A stretch of DNA of 61,054 bases from Deltaproteobacteria bacterium (GTDB lineage Bacteria > Desulfobacterota > GWC2-55-46 > UBA9637). The DNA lies in the NCBI GenBank assembly GCA_016219285.1, contig JACRNJ010000038.1, positions 1 to 61,054 of the forward strand. Reading direction: 5' to 3'. Numbering within the stretch: position 1 is the first letter of the stretch; each line of letters starts with the position of its first letter. Positions 24,403 to 32,759 of the stretch are shown here, in pieces. The notes under the pieces were generated by a model. That model had not been told where the DNA came from, searched no databases, and saw nothing but the letters and a program-made list of their open reading frames with translations. The position numbers and the translations under genes were made by a program.

Positions 24403-25689
24403 ATGATGTCCACTTTAAAACAATTTGACCCTGAAATCTATGACGCAATACGGCTTGAAACAGAGCGGCAGGAGTATAAACTTGAGCTTATTGCCTCTGA
24501 AAATATGGTAAGCGAAGCTGTGCTTGAGGCCCTTGGCAACGTTATGACAAACAAATATGCAGAGGGGTATCCTGGCAAGAGATATTACGGAGGCTGCGAG
24601 TTTGTTGATATTGCAGAAAACCTTGCCATTGAAAGGGCTAAAAAATTATTTGGCTGCGACCATGTGAATGTCCAACCCCATTCAGGCTCGCAGGCAAACA
24701 TGGCTGTGTATATGTCGGTTTTAAAACCCGGAGACACCGTTCTGGGAATGAACCTTTCCCACGGCGGACACCTTACCCACGGAAGCCCTGTCAATTTCTC
24801 AGGCCAGCTTTACAACATTATTTTTTACGGTGTCAGGAAAGACAATCACAGAATTGATTACGACCAGGTTCGGGACCTCGCAAAGCAGCACAAACCAAAG
24901 ATGATTGTTGTTGGCGCCAGTGCATATCCCAGAATTATAGATTTTAAGGCATTCAGAGAGATTGCGGATGAGGTTGGCGCTGTAGTTATGGTTGATATTG
25001 CCCATATTGCAGGGCTTGTTGTTACAGGATTGCATCCAAGCCCTGTGCCGTATGCAGAATTTGTTACAACCACAACACACAAGACACTCCGGGGTCCGAG
25101 GGCCGGCATGATCATGTGCCGGGCTGATTATGCAAAGCCTGTGGATAAGCAGATATTTCCAGGCATACAGGGCGGCCCTCTTATGAATGTGATTGCAGCA
25201 AAGGCTGTTGCATTAAAAGAGGCGCTTCTTCCCTCTTTCAAAGAATATCAAAAACAGATTCTTGCAAATGCAAAGACCCTTGCCAACGAGCTTATCAGCA
25301 AAGACTATGACCTTGTTTCAGGCGGAACAGACAATCACCTTATGCTGGTTGATTTGACAAAAAAGGACATTACCGGAAAAGAGGCAGAAGAGGCCCTTGT
25401 AAAGGCAGGCATTACGGTCAATAAAAATACAATTCCGTTTGAAACCAGAAGCCCGTTTGTAACAAGCGGCATAAGGATTGGAACACCTGCTGCAACCACA
25501 AAGGGGATGAAAGAGGCTGAAATGAAGGTCATTGCCGGTTTCATAGATAATGCCCTCAAGAATAGAGCCGATGAGGCAAAGCTATCTTCCATCAAGGCCG
25601 ATGTAAAGAAGCTCTGCGAGAGATTTCCTTTTTATAAGGATAGATTGAAGAACTATATTTTTATTATAAACCGTAACTCAAGGCTTTAG
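24403..25689 (+). CDS. glyA: Serine hydroxymethyltransferase
   Basis: PLP enzyme converting serine and tetrahydrofolate to glycine and methylene-tetrahydrofolate. Visible: [63 protein letters not shown] and the PLP lysine in [14 protein letters not shown]. The C-terminus is normal to about residue 420; the last residues (NRNSRL) are encoded by a hairpin repeat that now supplies the stop codon. An ATG at 24406 is an equally likely start. Confidence 0.96.
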   Translation: MMSTLKQFDPEIYDAIRLETERQEYKLELIASENMVSEAVLEALGNVMTNKYAEGYPGKRYYGGCEFVDIAENLAIERAKKLFGCDHVNVQPHSGSQANMAVYMSVLKPGDTVLGMNLSHGGHLTHGSPVNFSGQLYNIIFYGVRKDNHRIDYDQVRDLAKQHKPKMIVVGASAYPRIIDFKAFREIADEVGAVVMVDIAHIAGLVVTGLHPSPVPYAEFVTTTTHKTLRGPRAGMIMCRADYAKPVDKQIFPGIQGGPLMNVIAAKAVALKEALLPSFKEYQKQILANAKTLANELISKDYDLVSGGTDNHLMLVDLTKKDITGKEAEEALVKAGITVNKNTIPFETRSPFVTSGIRIGTPAATTKGMKEAEMKVIAGFIDNALKNRADEAKLSSIKADVKKLCERFPFYKDRLKNYIFIINRNSRL

Positions 25690-25722
25690 CCTTGAAACTT
25701 CAAACCTAAAGGTTTGAGTTGC
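25676..25722 (+). terminator. Compound hairpin ending glyA
   Basis: CAAGGCTTTAGCCTTG and AAACCTAAAGGTTT are two small palindromes nested in outer arms ACTCAA/TTGAGT. The glyA stop falls inside the first. It may terminate transcription or be a repeat insertion; a clear T-run is lacking. Confidence 0.5.
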
Positions 25723-25815
25723 TAATTACTTTTCTATGATTTGCAATTTAGCAGTAACTACTTAAGTAAGATATACCCTTCTGACTACAACAACCTCACC
25801 GGACTAAATTATTGC

Positions 25816-26853
25816 ATGCCAAACCGTTTCCTAATCCACATAGACATGGATGCCTTCTTTGCTTCCGTAGAATTAAAAAAACATCCGGAGTTAAAAGGCA
25901 AACCCGTTATCGTGGGCGGCGATGGCGACCCCACAAAAAGGGGCGTTGTATCTGCCGCATCGTATGAGGCGCGCAAATTTGGGATAAGGTCAGGTATGCC
26001 TCTCAGGACTGCGTCTAAAAGATGCCCTCAGGCGGTCTTTCTGCCTGTAGACTTTGAAGCGTATGAAAACGAATCTGAAAAGTTCATGACAATAATCAGA
26101 GAATACACGTCGCTCATAGAATCGTTCGGCCTTGATGAGGCATTTATGGATGTTACAGAATGCAGCAAGAGCGCCCTTGATATAGCGAGGGAGATAAAGA
26201 AGAGGATTAAGGAAGAGCTTGGCCTTACAGCATCAGTAGGCATAGCGCCAAATAAACTTCTTGCAAAGATGGCAAGCGAAATGAATAAACCCAATGGCTT
26301 CACCGTAATAAGAGAAAAGGATATAATCAAAATACTTTCCCCTCTCTCTGTAAGAAAATTGTGGGGGGTTGGAGAAAAAACAGAAAAGAGGCTTCATGAG
26401 CTTGGTATAAAAACAATTGGTGAATTGGCAAAGCTCCCTGTTCAGCATCTGGAGGTAAATTTCGGAAAATCCTTTGGAAGGATGCTCTATGAATACTCTC
26501 ACGGCATGGATGATAGCCCTGTTGTGCCGTTTTACGAGCCGAGTTCATTTTCCAGAGAGGTTACCTTTCAGCAAGATACGAGGGATTTGTATCTCATAAA
26601 AGAAACCTTGTTTGAGCTTGCAAAGGATGTGACAGACGGAATGAAATATGATAAATACAAAGCAAAAACCGTAACCCTGAAGATTCGCTACAAAGACTTC
26701 CACACCATAACAAGGGCAAAGTCAGTGGAAGAACCGAGCGATTCCTTCAATGATATATGGACAGCAGCTTTAGGGGTGTTGAACAAAATAGATTTTCAAA
26801 AAGAGGTAAGGCTTGTCGGGGTGAAGGTCTCGGGGTTAACACGCCAAGCCTGA
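25816..26853 (+). CDS. dinB: DNA polymerase IV
   Basis: Y-family translesion polymerase. IHIDMDAFFASVE and ESFGLDEAFMDVT hold the catalytic acidic residues; KGVVSAASYEARKFGIRSGMP-like finger region (RGVVSAASYEARKFGIRSGM), LTASVGIAPNKLLAKMAS and the helix-hairpin-helix KLWGVGEKTEKRLHELGI follow. 345 aa from ATG 25816. The frame is open further to a TTG at 25741, but those 25 residues are not family-like. The true start has only a weak ribosome binding site. It is the last plus-strand gene before the minus-strand island. Confidence 0.93.
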   Translation: MPNRFLIHIDMDAFFASVELKKHPELKGKPVIVGGDGDPTKRGVVSAASYEARKFGIRSGMPLRTASKRCPQAVFLPVDFEAYENESEKFMTIIREYTSLIESFGLDEAFMDVTECSKSALDIAREIKKRIKEELGLTASVGIAPNKLLAKMASEMNKPNGFTVIREKDIIKILSPLSVRKLWGVGEKTEKRLHELGIKTIGELAKLPVQHLEVNFGKSFGRMLYEYSHGMDDSPVVPFYEPSSFSREVTFQQDTRDLYLIKETLFELAKDVTDGMKYDKYKAKTVTLKIRYKDFHTITRAKSVEEPSDSFNDIWTAALGVLNKIDFQKEVRLVGVKVSGLTRQA

Positions 26854-26870
26854 TATTCAGGGTCTAACAC

Positions 26871-27542
26871 CTATAAAATAACCGCTGCCTTATTTTCCTT
26901 CAACCACTTCTCCCTTTTCTCATAATCGTGAAGAATGGTTTTTACTTTGCTCCAAAACTTTTTTGCATGACTTTTTTCTTCCAGATGAACCAATTCATGA
27001 ACTATCACATAATCCACCACTTCAAGCGGTGTCATGATAAGCCGCCAGCTAAAATTGAGCGTGCCTCTTGGTCCGCAAGAGACCCATCTCCTTTTAGCGC
27101 CGGTAATCTTTATTGATGTCGGCTTGTATCCGGTCAGTTTTGCATACCATTCGCAACGTTCTTTTATTTTTTCAAGGGCGCGTTCTTTATACCAAGTAAT
27201 TAACGTTTCCTTTGCCTCCGGCAGCCTATTTCTCGAAATCCGCAGGGTATCCTTCAACTCAATGTCGGTTAGCAAATCATCCACAATCTCAAGTTTGTAA
27301 TTCCTCCCCAAAAACAAAAAGCCTTCTCCTCTGACAAATTCCTTTGGCTTTACTATCGGTCTTTCCCTTATCTCTTCCTGCTTCCTATTTATCCAGAAAC
27401 GTTTTCTCTCAATCAACTTCTGAATGTATTCAAGCGGTGTAAAGAAAGGGGCGCGCACCACAAGTGCGGTATCTTGTGTTATTACAAGGGCAATAGTTTT
27501 TCTATGAGACCTTATTACCTTGTCTATTTTAATCTCGTCCAT
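26871..27542 (-). CDS. YgjP/WLM-type zinc metallopeptidase-like protein
   Basis: The C-terminal third has VIVHELVHLEEKSHAKKFW, the HExxH site with a third ligand downstream (HAKKFW), typical of the YgjP-like metal-dependent hydrolase family. The N-terminal part (IRSHRKTIALVITQDTALVVRAP) and the KRRWVSCGPRGTLNFSWRLI block also belong to this family. 223 aa is the usual length. These proteins often neighbour restriction or defence genes, and here the neighbour upstream is a Res helicase. Substrate unknown. Confidence 0.88.
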   Translation of the reverse strand: MDEIKIDKVIRSHRKTIALVITQDTALVVRAPFFTPLEYIQKLIERKRFWINRKQEEIRERPIVKPKEFVRGEGFLFLGRNYKLEIVDDLLTDIELKDTLRISRNRLPEAKETLITWYKERALEKIKERCEWYAKLTGYKPTSIKITGAKRRWVSCGPRGTLNFSWRLIMTPLEVVDYVIVHELVHLEEKSHAKKFWSKVKTILHDYEKREKWLKENKAAVIL

Positions 27543-27555
27543 ACGTTCCTTTACC

Positions 27556-27590
27556 CAAAAAATACAGTTGTATTTTTTGGCATTACTTTT
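27556..27590. repeat. CCCAAAAA/TTTTTGGG family hairpin
   Basis: ACCCAAAAAATAC and GTATTTTTTGG flank a short centre (AGTT). It is one of about eight copies in the window and lies between two minus-strand genes. Confidence 0.55.
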
Positions 27591-27762
27591 TTCTATACAC
27601 GTTTATTCCTATCTTAATATTCTCATGTTCAGGCACTGTAACATTACCTTCGGTAGTTGCAATTATTGTAGTCTTCCCGGAAGCAGAGGGACCAAACTCC
27701 TTTTTCAAATCTACCTTGATGGTGAGCATGTCTCCCTGAACCTGCATATCAATATTCTTCAT
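27583..27762 (-). CDS. Small conserved-looking protein of unknown function (59 aa)
   Basis: The start ATG at 27762 is preceded by AAAGGAGGG. The product, beginning MKNIDMQVQGDMLTIKVDL, is compact and beta-rich, with a polar turn FGPSASGKTTIIATTEG and ending NVYRKK. SGKT here is not a P-loop, because the upstream glycines are missing. I recall similar small proteins annotated only as hypothetical. It lies between the metallopeptidase and Res genes on the same strand. Confidence 0.65.
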   Translation of the reverse strand: MKNIDMQVQGDMLTIKVDLKKEFGPSASGKTTIIATTEGNVTVPEHENIKIGINVYRKK

Positions 27763-27852
27763 AAAATAACCCTCCTTTTGTGAAACTAATTTTGGCAAAC
27801 TGAAAGTCTTTTCTATTCTGCCGCAGCCACGCAGAGTGGGGTTGCCATTATC

Positions 27853-30453
27853 CTATAAAAAGCAAGCCCTGAATTCATCTTCAAATTCGGTTTTCTTGAA
27901 CGCCTCATTATAGAAAGGCATTCCCCATACAGTGTATTTCTTTGATTTCCATAACACACTTATCTGATGCTTCTCTTTTAACGATTTCAGAAATTTCTCT
28001 TTCCATTCGTCATATTTCAGCAAGTGTTCGCCTTTCGGTTCAATGAACACTTGATAGTGCAGTGAAATATCCGAATCTTTCTTTTTGAGAAATAGAACAA
28101 AGTCAGGCTCAATCGGTTGACCGTCATCAAAGTCATAAATCTGGAAATGCCGCTCATTGCGGACAAGGAAGATTTCACCCCACTTCAATTTCAAGGCGTC
28201 ATAAGTTTTATCAATGAATTTTATAAGGTATTTTTCCTCGGAGGTCCCGTAATTTTCTTTGAAGGCATACCATTCTTTACCGCTCAAATCTAATTGGAGC
28301 GCTGTGTTTGATGCCTGACTTTGAGGAACCCCATACTCCTGATCGCCTCCTTCTTTCACAAAAATATTCAATGTCTTATCCTTGAATATCTTTGAAACAG
28401 GATTGGGTAAGAATTCCGGCGTCCCTTGATATTCTACTTTATCGGATTCAAGGCTTTGACTGATTTTATCAAGAATAGAAACCGTGATTTTCAGCTTTTC
28501 ATTTGGCGTCAATGAGGCAATCTGCCCTTCCTCTCCCTCCACTTCTACTCTTATCTTTTTGAGATAACTCTCAGAAGGAATAAACTCATGAATAGATTTA
28601 ACATTTGGGAGAAAAGATTTTAGATTGTGAAACCTGTAAAACTCCAGTTTTGCGATTGCTTTTTTTATTACATTAAAGCCGAAGTCTTCAAGCATATAAT
28701 CTCTTTGCTTTGTCTTTTTGGAAGAAGATGCGACATTATCAAATATTGCCGTTGATTCAACCGCGCCTGAAAACAAGTTCACATGAAAGATATGCTCTTT
28801 AATGGTATTTGGCAAAGCAGAAAGACCGGAGCGGTCATACTTAATCTGTTTATTCAGGAAAATAAGCCCGTTCTTATAAAAATCAGACTCTTTAAAATCC
28901 ATTTTCAATTCAAGCTGAATTTCCTTTGTCTCTTTAGCCTTTATGCCTATTTCCTGAAGCGCGGTATTCAACTCCTGAATATATTTTGGATTGTATGCGC
29001 TGTGGTAATAAAGCTCCTCGCAAATGCGGAGTTCGTTCTGAATATCGGAGTCATATTTCCTCTGAAATTTTGGCTGTGTTTGTTCAATCTGAAAAGGACA
29101 ATACCTCGCCCCTCGCCCGATAAGCTGCGCCTCTGATATGGTCGTGTTCCCCGGCTTCCCTGCTTTTGCATCCCGTGTATCATAAAGCCTGACGATATCA
29201 AAGAGGTTGAGGACATCCCACCCTTCGTTCAGTTTATCTACGGCAAAAACCGCGCGGTATTCGTTGTTTTCATTTTCGAGTGTATTGACGGCAATCTGTT
29301 TTTCTTCGCTTTCTTCCTTGCTGTTGACCTCAATACATTTTTCCTTAGAAAAATCGTTCTTCAGTTCTTCAATCAGGTTTTCTACGGTGATACCATTTTC
29401 TTTAAAGTATGCAAAACACCTTTTTAAAGTCGGTTCCGTGCTTTTTTCTATCGCTGCAATATCCGCTCTTTTCAGATTCTTAATCGTGCCTGCAAATTCC
29501 TCGTAAAAACCCTTGCTCTCGGCAATGGTTTTAGACTTGAAGAGGATGACAGGCTTAATTCGCTTTCTATTCTTTTCAAAAACCTTTCTCCGATACTGGC
29601 TTAAGATTAGAGACTGCAATGCCCGCTGAATTAAAGGAACATCGGACTGCAACACCTTGACTTCCTTTGAATAGCCGTCTATGCGGAATTGCTTGAGCGG
29701 ATAATCGCAGAGGATTTTATTGGAATACTTTGAGGTTATTTCCGGCACTGAAAAATCCACTGTCGCAGTAAATTCCAGAAGGATATTTTCAGGATTAGAG
29801 CGGAAAATCCGGCTTACCGTTCCTTCCCATGAAATGATTTCTTCCTGTTCCTCTTTGTTCAGTTTGCCTCTTTTCGTTTCCACGTTGATATGATGCGCCT
29901 CGTCTGAAATGAGGACGATTTTTTTATCCTGAAAGTCATCATAGGTAATAGAGTTTTCACGCGGGGTGTTCAGGCGGGAGTGCAGCCCCTGAATTGTGGA
30001 AAAGGCGATATTTATATCTTCTCCATTGGCAGCCTGAAAATTATCCACTTCTTTAATTGATACTTTTTTACCGCCGAATGCGATAGTCTCGGCAAAAAGA
30101 TATTTAGAAGAAAGCGGATTTAAGAAGTTTTCGCGGGTTTTATTTATAATGTTGGCGCTGTTCACAAAGAACAAAAAGTTCCGGTAGCCCTGTTTGTAAA
30201 GGTGAAGGATTGCCCCCGCCATAATCAGGGTCTTTCCGCTCCCTGTTGCCATGTGAAAAAGTAGCTGCGCGGGCTTTTGCCGGAGCCTGTCGTTGGAAAG
30301 ATAATAGAGAAAACGACCGAAGGCTTGATTTTGATATGGACGAAGTTCAAAAGCCGTATTTAGATTATTTTTTAAATCAAGCGGGACTTCAGGCAAAGAT
30401 ATTCCAGACTGAATATTTGCTGAAATAATCTGCTCAAGAGTTAATGCACTCAT
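27853..30453 (-). CDS. Type III-like restriction subunit (Res): DEAD/DEAH helicase with C-terminal nuclease
   Basis: Superfamily 2 helicase: RPYQNQAF, Walker A HMATGSGKTLIMAG (about 70-83), VLISDEAHHIN, EFTATVDFS, and the second RecA domain ending in TTISEAQLIGRGARYCPF. Near residue 790, EPDFVLFLKKK followed by YQVFIEPKGEHLLKYDEW fits a PD-(D/E)xK nuclease, as in type III Res subunits. I take the ATG at 30453 because it overlaps the HEPN stop as ATGA. A Res subunit normally needs a Mod partner for DNA recognition, but no intact mod lies here (see the remnant at 31150-31299). It may be non-functional or have another role. Confidence 0.87.
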   Translation of the reverse strand: MSALTLEQIISANIQSGISLPEVPLDLKNNLNTAFELRPYQNQAFGRFLYYLSNDRLRQKPAQLLFHMATGSGKTLIMAGAILHLYKQGYRNFLFFVNSANIINKTRENFLNPLSSKYLFAETIAFGGKKVSIKEVDNFQAANGEDINIAFSTIQGLHSRLNTPRENSITYDDFQDKKIVLISDEAHHINVETKRGKLNKEEQEEIISWEGTVSRIFRSNPENILLEFTATVDFSVPEITSKYSNKILCDYPLKQFRIDGYSKEVKVLQSDVPLIQRALQSLILSQYRRKVFEKNRKRIKPVILFKSKTIAESKGFYEEFAGTIKNLKRADIAAIEKSTEPTLKRCFAYFKENGITVENLIEELKNDFSKEKCIEVNSKEESEEKQIAVNTLENENNEYRAVFAVDKLNEGWDVLNLFDIVRLYDTRDAKAGKPGNTTISEAQLIGRGARYCPFQIEQTQPKFQRKYDSDIQNELRICEELYYHSAYNPKYIQELNTALQEIGIKAKETKEIQLELKMDFKESDFYKNGLIFLNKQIKYDRSGLSALPNTIKEHIFHVNLFSGAVESTAIFDNVASSSKKTKQRDYMLEDFGFNVIKKAIAKLEFYRFHNLKSFLPNVKSIHEFIPSESYLKKIRVEVEGEEGQIASLTPNEKLKITVSILDKISQSLESDKVEYQGTPEFLPNPVSKIFKDKTLNIFVKEGGDQEYGVPQSQASNTALQLDLSGKEWYAFKENYGTSEEKYLIKFIDKTYDALKLKWGEIFLVRNERHFQIYDFDDGQPIEPDFVLFLKKKDSDISLHYQVFIEPKGEHLLKYDEWKEKFLKSLKEKHQISVLWKSKKYTVWGMPFYNEAFKKTEFEDEFRACFL

Positions 30454-30839
30454 TTCATCCACTCCAGAACAAAGTCCTTTACTTTCAGGGCGAGGTTATA
30501 TGCTTCCTTCGCTTCTTCAATATCCGGAATATAAAAATCATCAGGATAACGAAATTCCACCGCATATTCCGTCAATATATCCCCAGCTTTCAGAGCCGAA
30601 AATGTCGCATCAAAAGTAATACATGTCAGCACAAGCCTTTCTATCTTATGCGTTTTTTCAGGTTCAATATCTTTGAAAACCAGATATGCCTTTAAGTATT
30701 TCTCTGCCGACTGTTGAGCATGAAAGCAAATAGCATCTGTAACGGGGTTATCGGTTTTCAGGTCTTTACCAGCAATAGTAATATCGTTATCCGCTTTGAT
30801 AATCCATTGTTTAACTTTTTCATTCATCATTTCTGCCAT
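30450..30839 (-). CDS. HEPN-domain protein (toxin of a HEPN/MNT pair)
   Basis: A 129-aa all-helical protein: KADNDITIAGKDL, CFHAQQSAEKYLKAYLVF and YAVEFRYPDDFY are the conserved HEPN blocks. HEPN proteins are typically ribonucleases or their binding partners, controlled by a nucleotidyltransferase that AMPylates them. The gene overlaps the MNT gene upstream by 13 bases and the Res gene downstream by an ATGA, so all three are translationally coupled. Whether it is a toxin or a Res accessory is open. Alternative ATG starts at 30830 and 30827. Confidence 0.85.
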   Translation of the reverse strand: MAEMMNEKVKQWIIKADNDITIAGKDLKTDNPVTDAICFHAQQSAEKYLKAYLVFKDIEPEKTHKIERLVLTCITFDATFSALKAGDILTEYAVEFRYPDDFYIPDIEEAKEAYNLALKVKDFVLEWMK

Positions 30840-31150
30840 ATTATTTTCCCTTCCCTGTTAATAACCCGTGAAAGAGTTGGAGACAGCATATCTGCGGTGT
30901 ACTTCTTTTGATATTTTAATAGAACATCGGCATTGTATCCGGCCAGCGCAATATCCCATCGCAAATCTGCGAGGGTTTTCAGTTTTTCTTTCCGTTCATA
31001 TTCCCTGTTTGTTAGTATTAGAAAATCAATATCGCTTTCCGCCTGCGCATCGCCTCTGGCATAACTTCCAAAAAGAATAACCGCGACAGCGTCCTGTATG
31101 TCCCTGATAATAATATTTTTTATAGCCGTAACATCTTTTTCCGTGTACAT
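30827..31150 (-). CDS. MNT-type minimal nucleotidyltransferase (antitoxin of a HEPN/MNT pair)
   Basis: LFGSYARGDAQAESDIDFLIL is the catalytic GSxxRG...SDIDxxV motif of the polymerase beta-like minimal nucleotidyltransferases. These proteins AMPylate and silence their HEPN partner. Length 107 aa is usual. Its ATG overlaps the stop of the Mod remnant as TAATG, which suggests it once was coupled to mod. The downstream partners are HEPN and Res. Confidence 0.85.
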   Translation of the reverse strand: MYTEKDVTAIKNIIIRDIQDAVAVILFGSYARGDAQAESDIDFLILTNREYERKEKLKTLADLRWDIALAGYNADVLLKYQKKYTADMLSPTLSRVINREGKIIWQK

Positions 31151-31299
31151 TATTTTTCTCCGTAAAATATTCTATTCAGTTTTTTGTCCGTATCCGATAT
31201 TTTATAATCCTCGTCGTCTATCTCGCTGTAATGGACATAAAGTTGATTCTTATCCAGCAATTCTATAAGGAACCGCCTTTGCTCGTCATTTATTTTGTC
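31150..31299 (-). pseudogene. C-terminal remnant of a type III Mod-like DNA methyltransferase
   Basis: Reading right to left from 31299, a 49-codon frame without a start codon encodes DEQRRFLIELLDKNQLYVHY and then SEIDDEDYKISDTDKKLNRI and FYGEK, stopping at TAA. This wording closely matches what I recall of the extreme C-terminus of adenine-specific Mod methyltransferases that accompany HrgA and Res. A stop codon directly precedes it, so the catalytic part is missing: the gap between hrgA and MNT is only ~140 bases. This is best read as an internal deletion of mod. Identification rests on motif memory. Confidence 0.5.
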
Positions 31300-32249
31300 T
31301 TATTTCTAATTTCCTTAATATGGTTTTCTGGGTTTTCAACTACTGAGTCATATTCGGATTTATGAATTCTTTTTGATTCAAAGTCAATTTTTACATCCTG
31401 AATAAACCTTTGAAAATCCGTATTTTGTTCACAGAGCTTATTCATTGTTTCCCAATCAAGATAAGGTTTTATTCTGGCTGGGAAAAGCACAGATGACGAA
31501 TCAAAATCGTCTAAATCAATTTTAATAATACCAATGCCAAATGACATTGTTAGTCGTTCAAGTTCAGCTAAAAGGTCATCGTCTTCCGTTATATCGGCAG
31601 CAATCAAATATCCTTCATTTGCCCATGACGAGTTAGATACAGCTTGAAAATATGACTCTCTATAATTCGAACGATTGAGCGATTTTTTTACTTCAAAAGA
31701 AAATATTTTTAAAACATTGTTATCTGATATTCGATTAAATTCTATTAAATGAGGATTCCAGTCATCTAAAGGCAGATAGAAACCAACTAAATCTGGATGG
31801 ACCCATTCATTTAAACCTGTTTTCTTTGATTTTTCATGGTAAATGGTTTTGGTAAAAATGTTCCTGCCTCGATTAAATGACGGATTTGCGTAAGCGAAAT
31901 ATGTAACCAAAGGATGTAAGTCTCTTTCGTCAAAATGATCCTTTTCTTTTTTTGGCTTTAAATCCTCACGTGTAATTATTTGCTCAATGTTTTTGGGTAA
32001 TTCATGAATTCTTGATTTGAGAAAAAACTTCGCAGGATTTTTACCTACTTTTACAAATATTGACTTTTCATTATCTTTGACGTCAACATATAAACGAGCG
32101 CCTAAAGTTTGCCAAGGAGTTTTCCCAGAGATTCGTACCTTACTATGTAAATTATGCTCATTGCCTTTTTCCCATATCTCCTGATATGTCAGAGGCTTAT
32201 CCGATGTCTTTAGAATATCTTCAGCAAGATTTAAAAAAGTATATATCAT
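31290..32249 (-). CDS. hrgA: HrgA-like restriction-associated protein (HARE-HTH plus nuclease-like domain)
   Basis: The N-terminal ~75 residues (LNLAEDILKTSDKPLTYQEI, TPWQTLGARLYVDVKDN) form a HARE-HTH winged helix, common in restriction enzymes and chromatin proteins. The C-terminal part (LHPLVTYFAYANPSF, EWVHPDLVGFYLPLDDW, KIFSFEVKKSLNRSNYRESY) has the D...ExK arrangement of a PD-(D/E)xK nuclease fold. This is the architecture of HrgA, named in Helicobacter. Here it heads the minus-strand Mod(remnant)-MNT-HEPN-Res cluster. 319 aa, apparently intact. Confidence 0.8.
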   Translation of the reverse strand: MIYTFLNLAEDILKTSDKPLTYQEIWEKGNEHNLHSKVRISGKTPWQTLGARLYVDVKDNEKSIFVKVGKNPAKFFLKSRIHELPKNIEQIITREDLKPKKEKDHFDERDLHPLVTYFAYANPSFNRGRNIFTKTIYHEKSKKTGLNEWVHPDLVGFYLPLDDWNPHLIEFNRISDNNVLKIFSFEVKKSLNRSNYRESYFQAVSNSSWANEGYLIAADITEDDDLLAELERLTMSFGIGIIKIDLDDFDSSSVLFPARIKPYLDWETMNKLCEQNTDFQRFIQDVKIDFESKRIHKSEYDSVVENPENHIKEIRNKTK

Positions 32250-32309
32250 GCTTCCTCCGTTTTTCCTGTATTATAGTACAAAATAGCTTTGTTTTCAGAA
32301 AACCTGACT

Positions 32310-32412
32310 GATTTATTTTCACCTCACCTCTCGCAATCCCAACCCCTTTACCCTTCACCGTCCCTGCGGAACCTCTCCCCTCAGCCCTTCTATCTTCCTC
32401 ATCCGGCGGGCA
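32310..32412 (-). repeat. Toxin-antitoxin array repeat, copy 1
   Basis: Core shared with the copies at 33136, 34702 and 35480: CAATCCCAACCCCTTTACCC, TTCACCGTCCCTGCGGAACC, CAGCCCTTCTATCTTCCTCA, TCCGGCGGGC, preceded by ATTTATT and CCTCACC. It lies between hrgA and the first toxin-antitoxin pair. Confidence 0.85.
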
Positions 32413-32465
32413 TTGCCTACCCTACTATTGACCTCTTCCATCATCGTTTCCGCATTTGGCAGGGT

Positions 32466-32759
32466 TCAGATATAGACAACTTCCCTCAACACCATCTTCC
32501 TTATCTCTGGCTTTAAAGCCCGTTTCATCACCAGATCGACATTTGCATCAAGAAGGTCGGAAAGGTAGTTTTTTAAATGGACAAACGATATCAGATCGGT
32601 AGCCTTCTGGAATTCTATAAGTACATCAATATCGCTTGTGTCTTTTTGTTCTCCGGCAACGCAAGAACCAAAGAGACCTATTTCGCTGATGCCATACTCT
32701 TCTTTTAATTCGTTCTTATGCTCTTTTAAAATTCTTTTCAGGTCTTCAACCTTTTTCAT
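32466..32759 (-). CDS. mntA: MNT-type nucleotidyltransferase antitoxin (MntA-like)
   Basis: IGLFGSCVAGEQKDTSDIDVLIEF carries the minimal nucleotidyltransferase motif; the second Arg/Gly of the usual GSxARG is replaced by VAGEQ, a tolerable variant. Length 97 aa. It overlaps the hepT-like gene by 14 bases and is flanked by array repeats 1 and 2. In this family MntA tri-AMPylates HepT to neutralise it. Confidence 0.85.
   Translation of the reverse strand: MKKVEDLKRILKEHKNELKEEYGISEIGLFGSCVAGEQKDTSDIDVLIEFQKATDLISFVHLKNYLSDLLDANVDLVMKRALKPEIRKMVLREVVYI

Noticed and set aside
27853-30453. Stand-alone antiphage helicase (not restriction)
   Set aside because: The C-terminal D...ExK nuclease motif, the HrgA neighbour and the Mod-like remnant favour a type III Res origin.
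32289-32516. Plus-strand frames across the toxin-antitoxin repeats
   Set aside because: They recur at every repeat copy (also 33004-33270 and 34675-35133), are proline-rich and antisense to real genes, so they are repeat translations.
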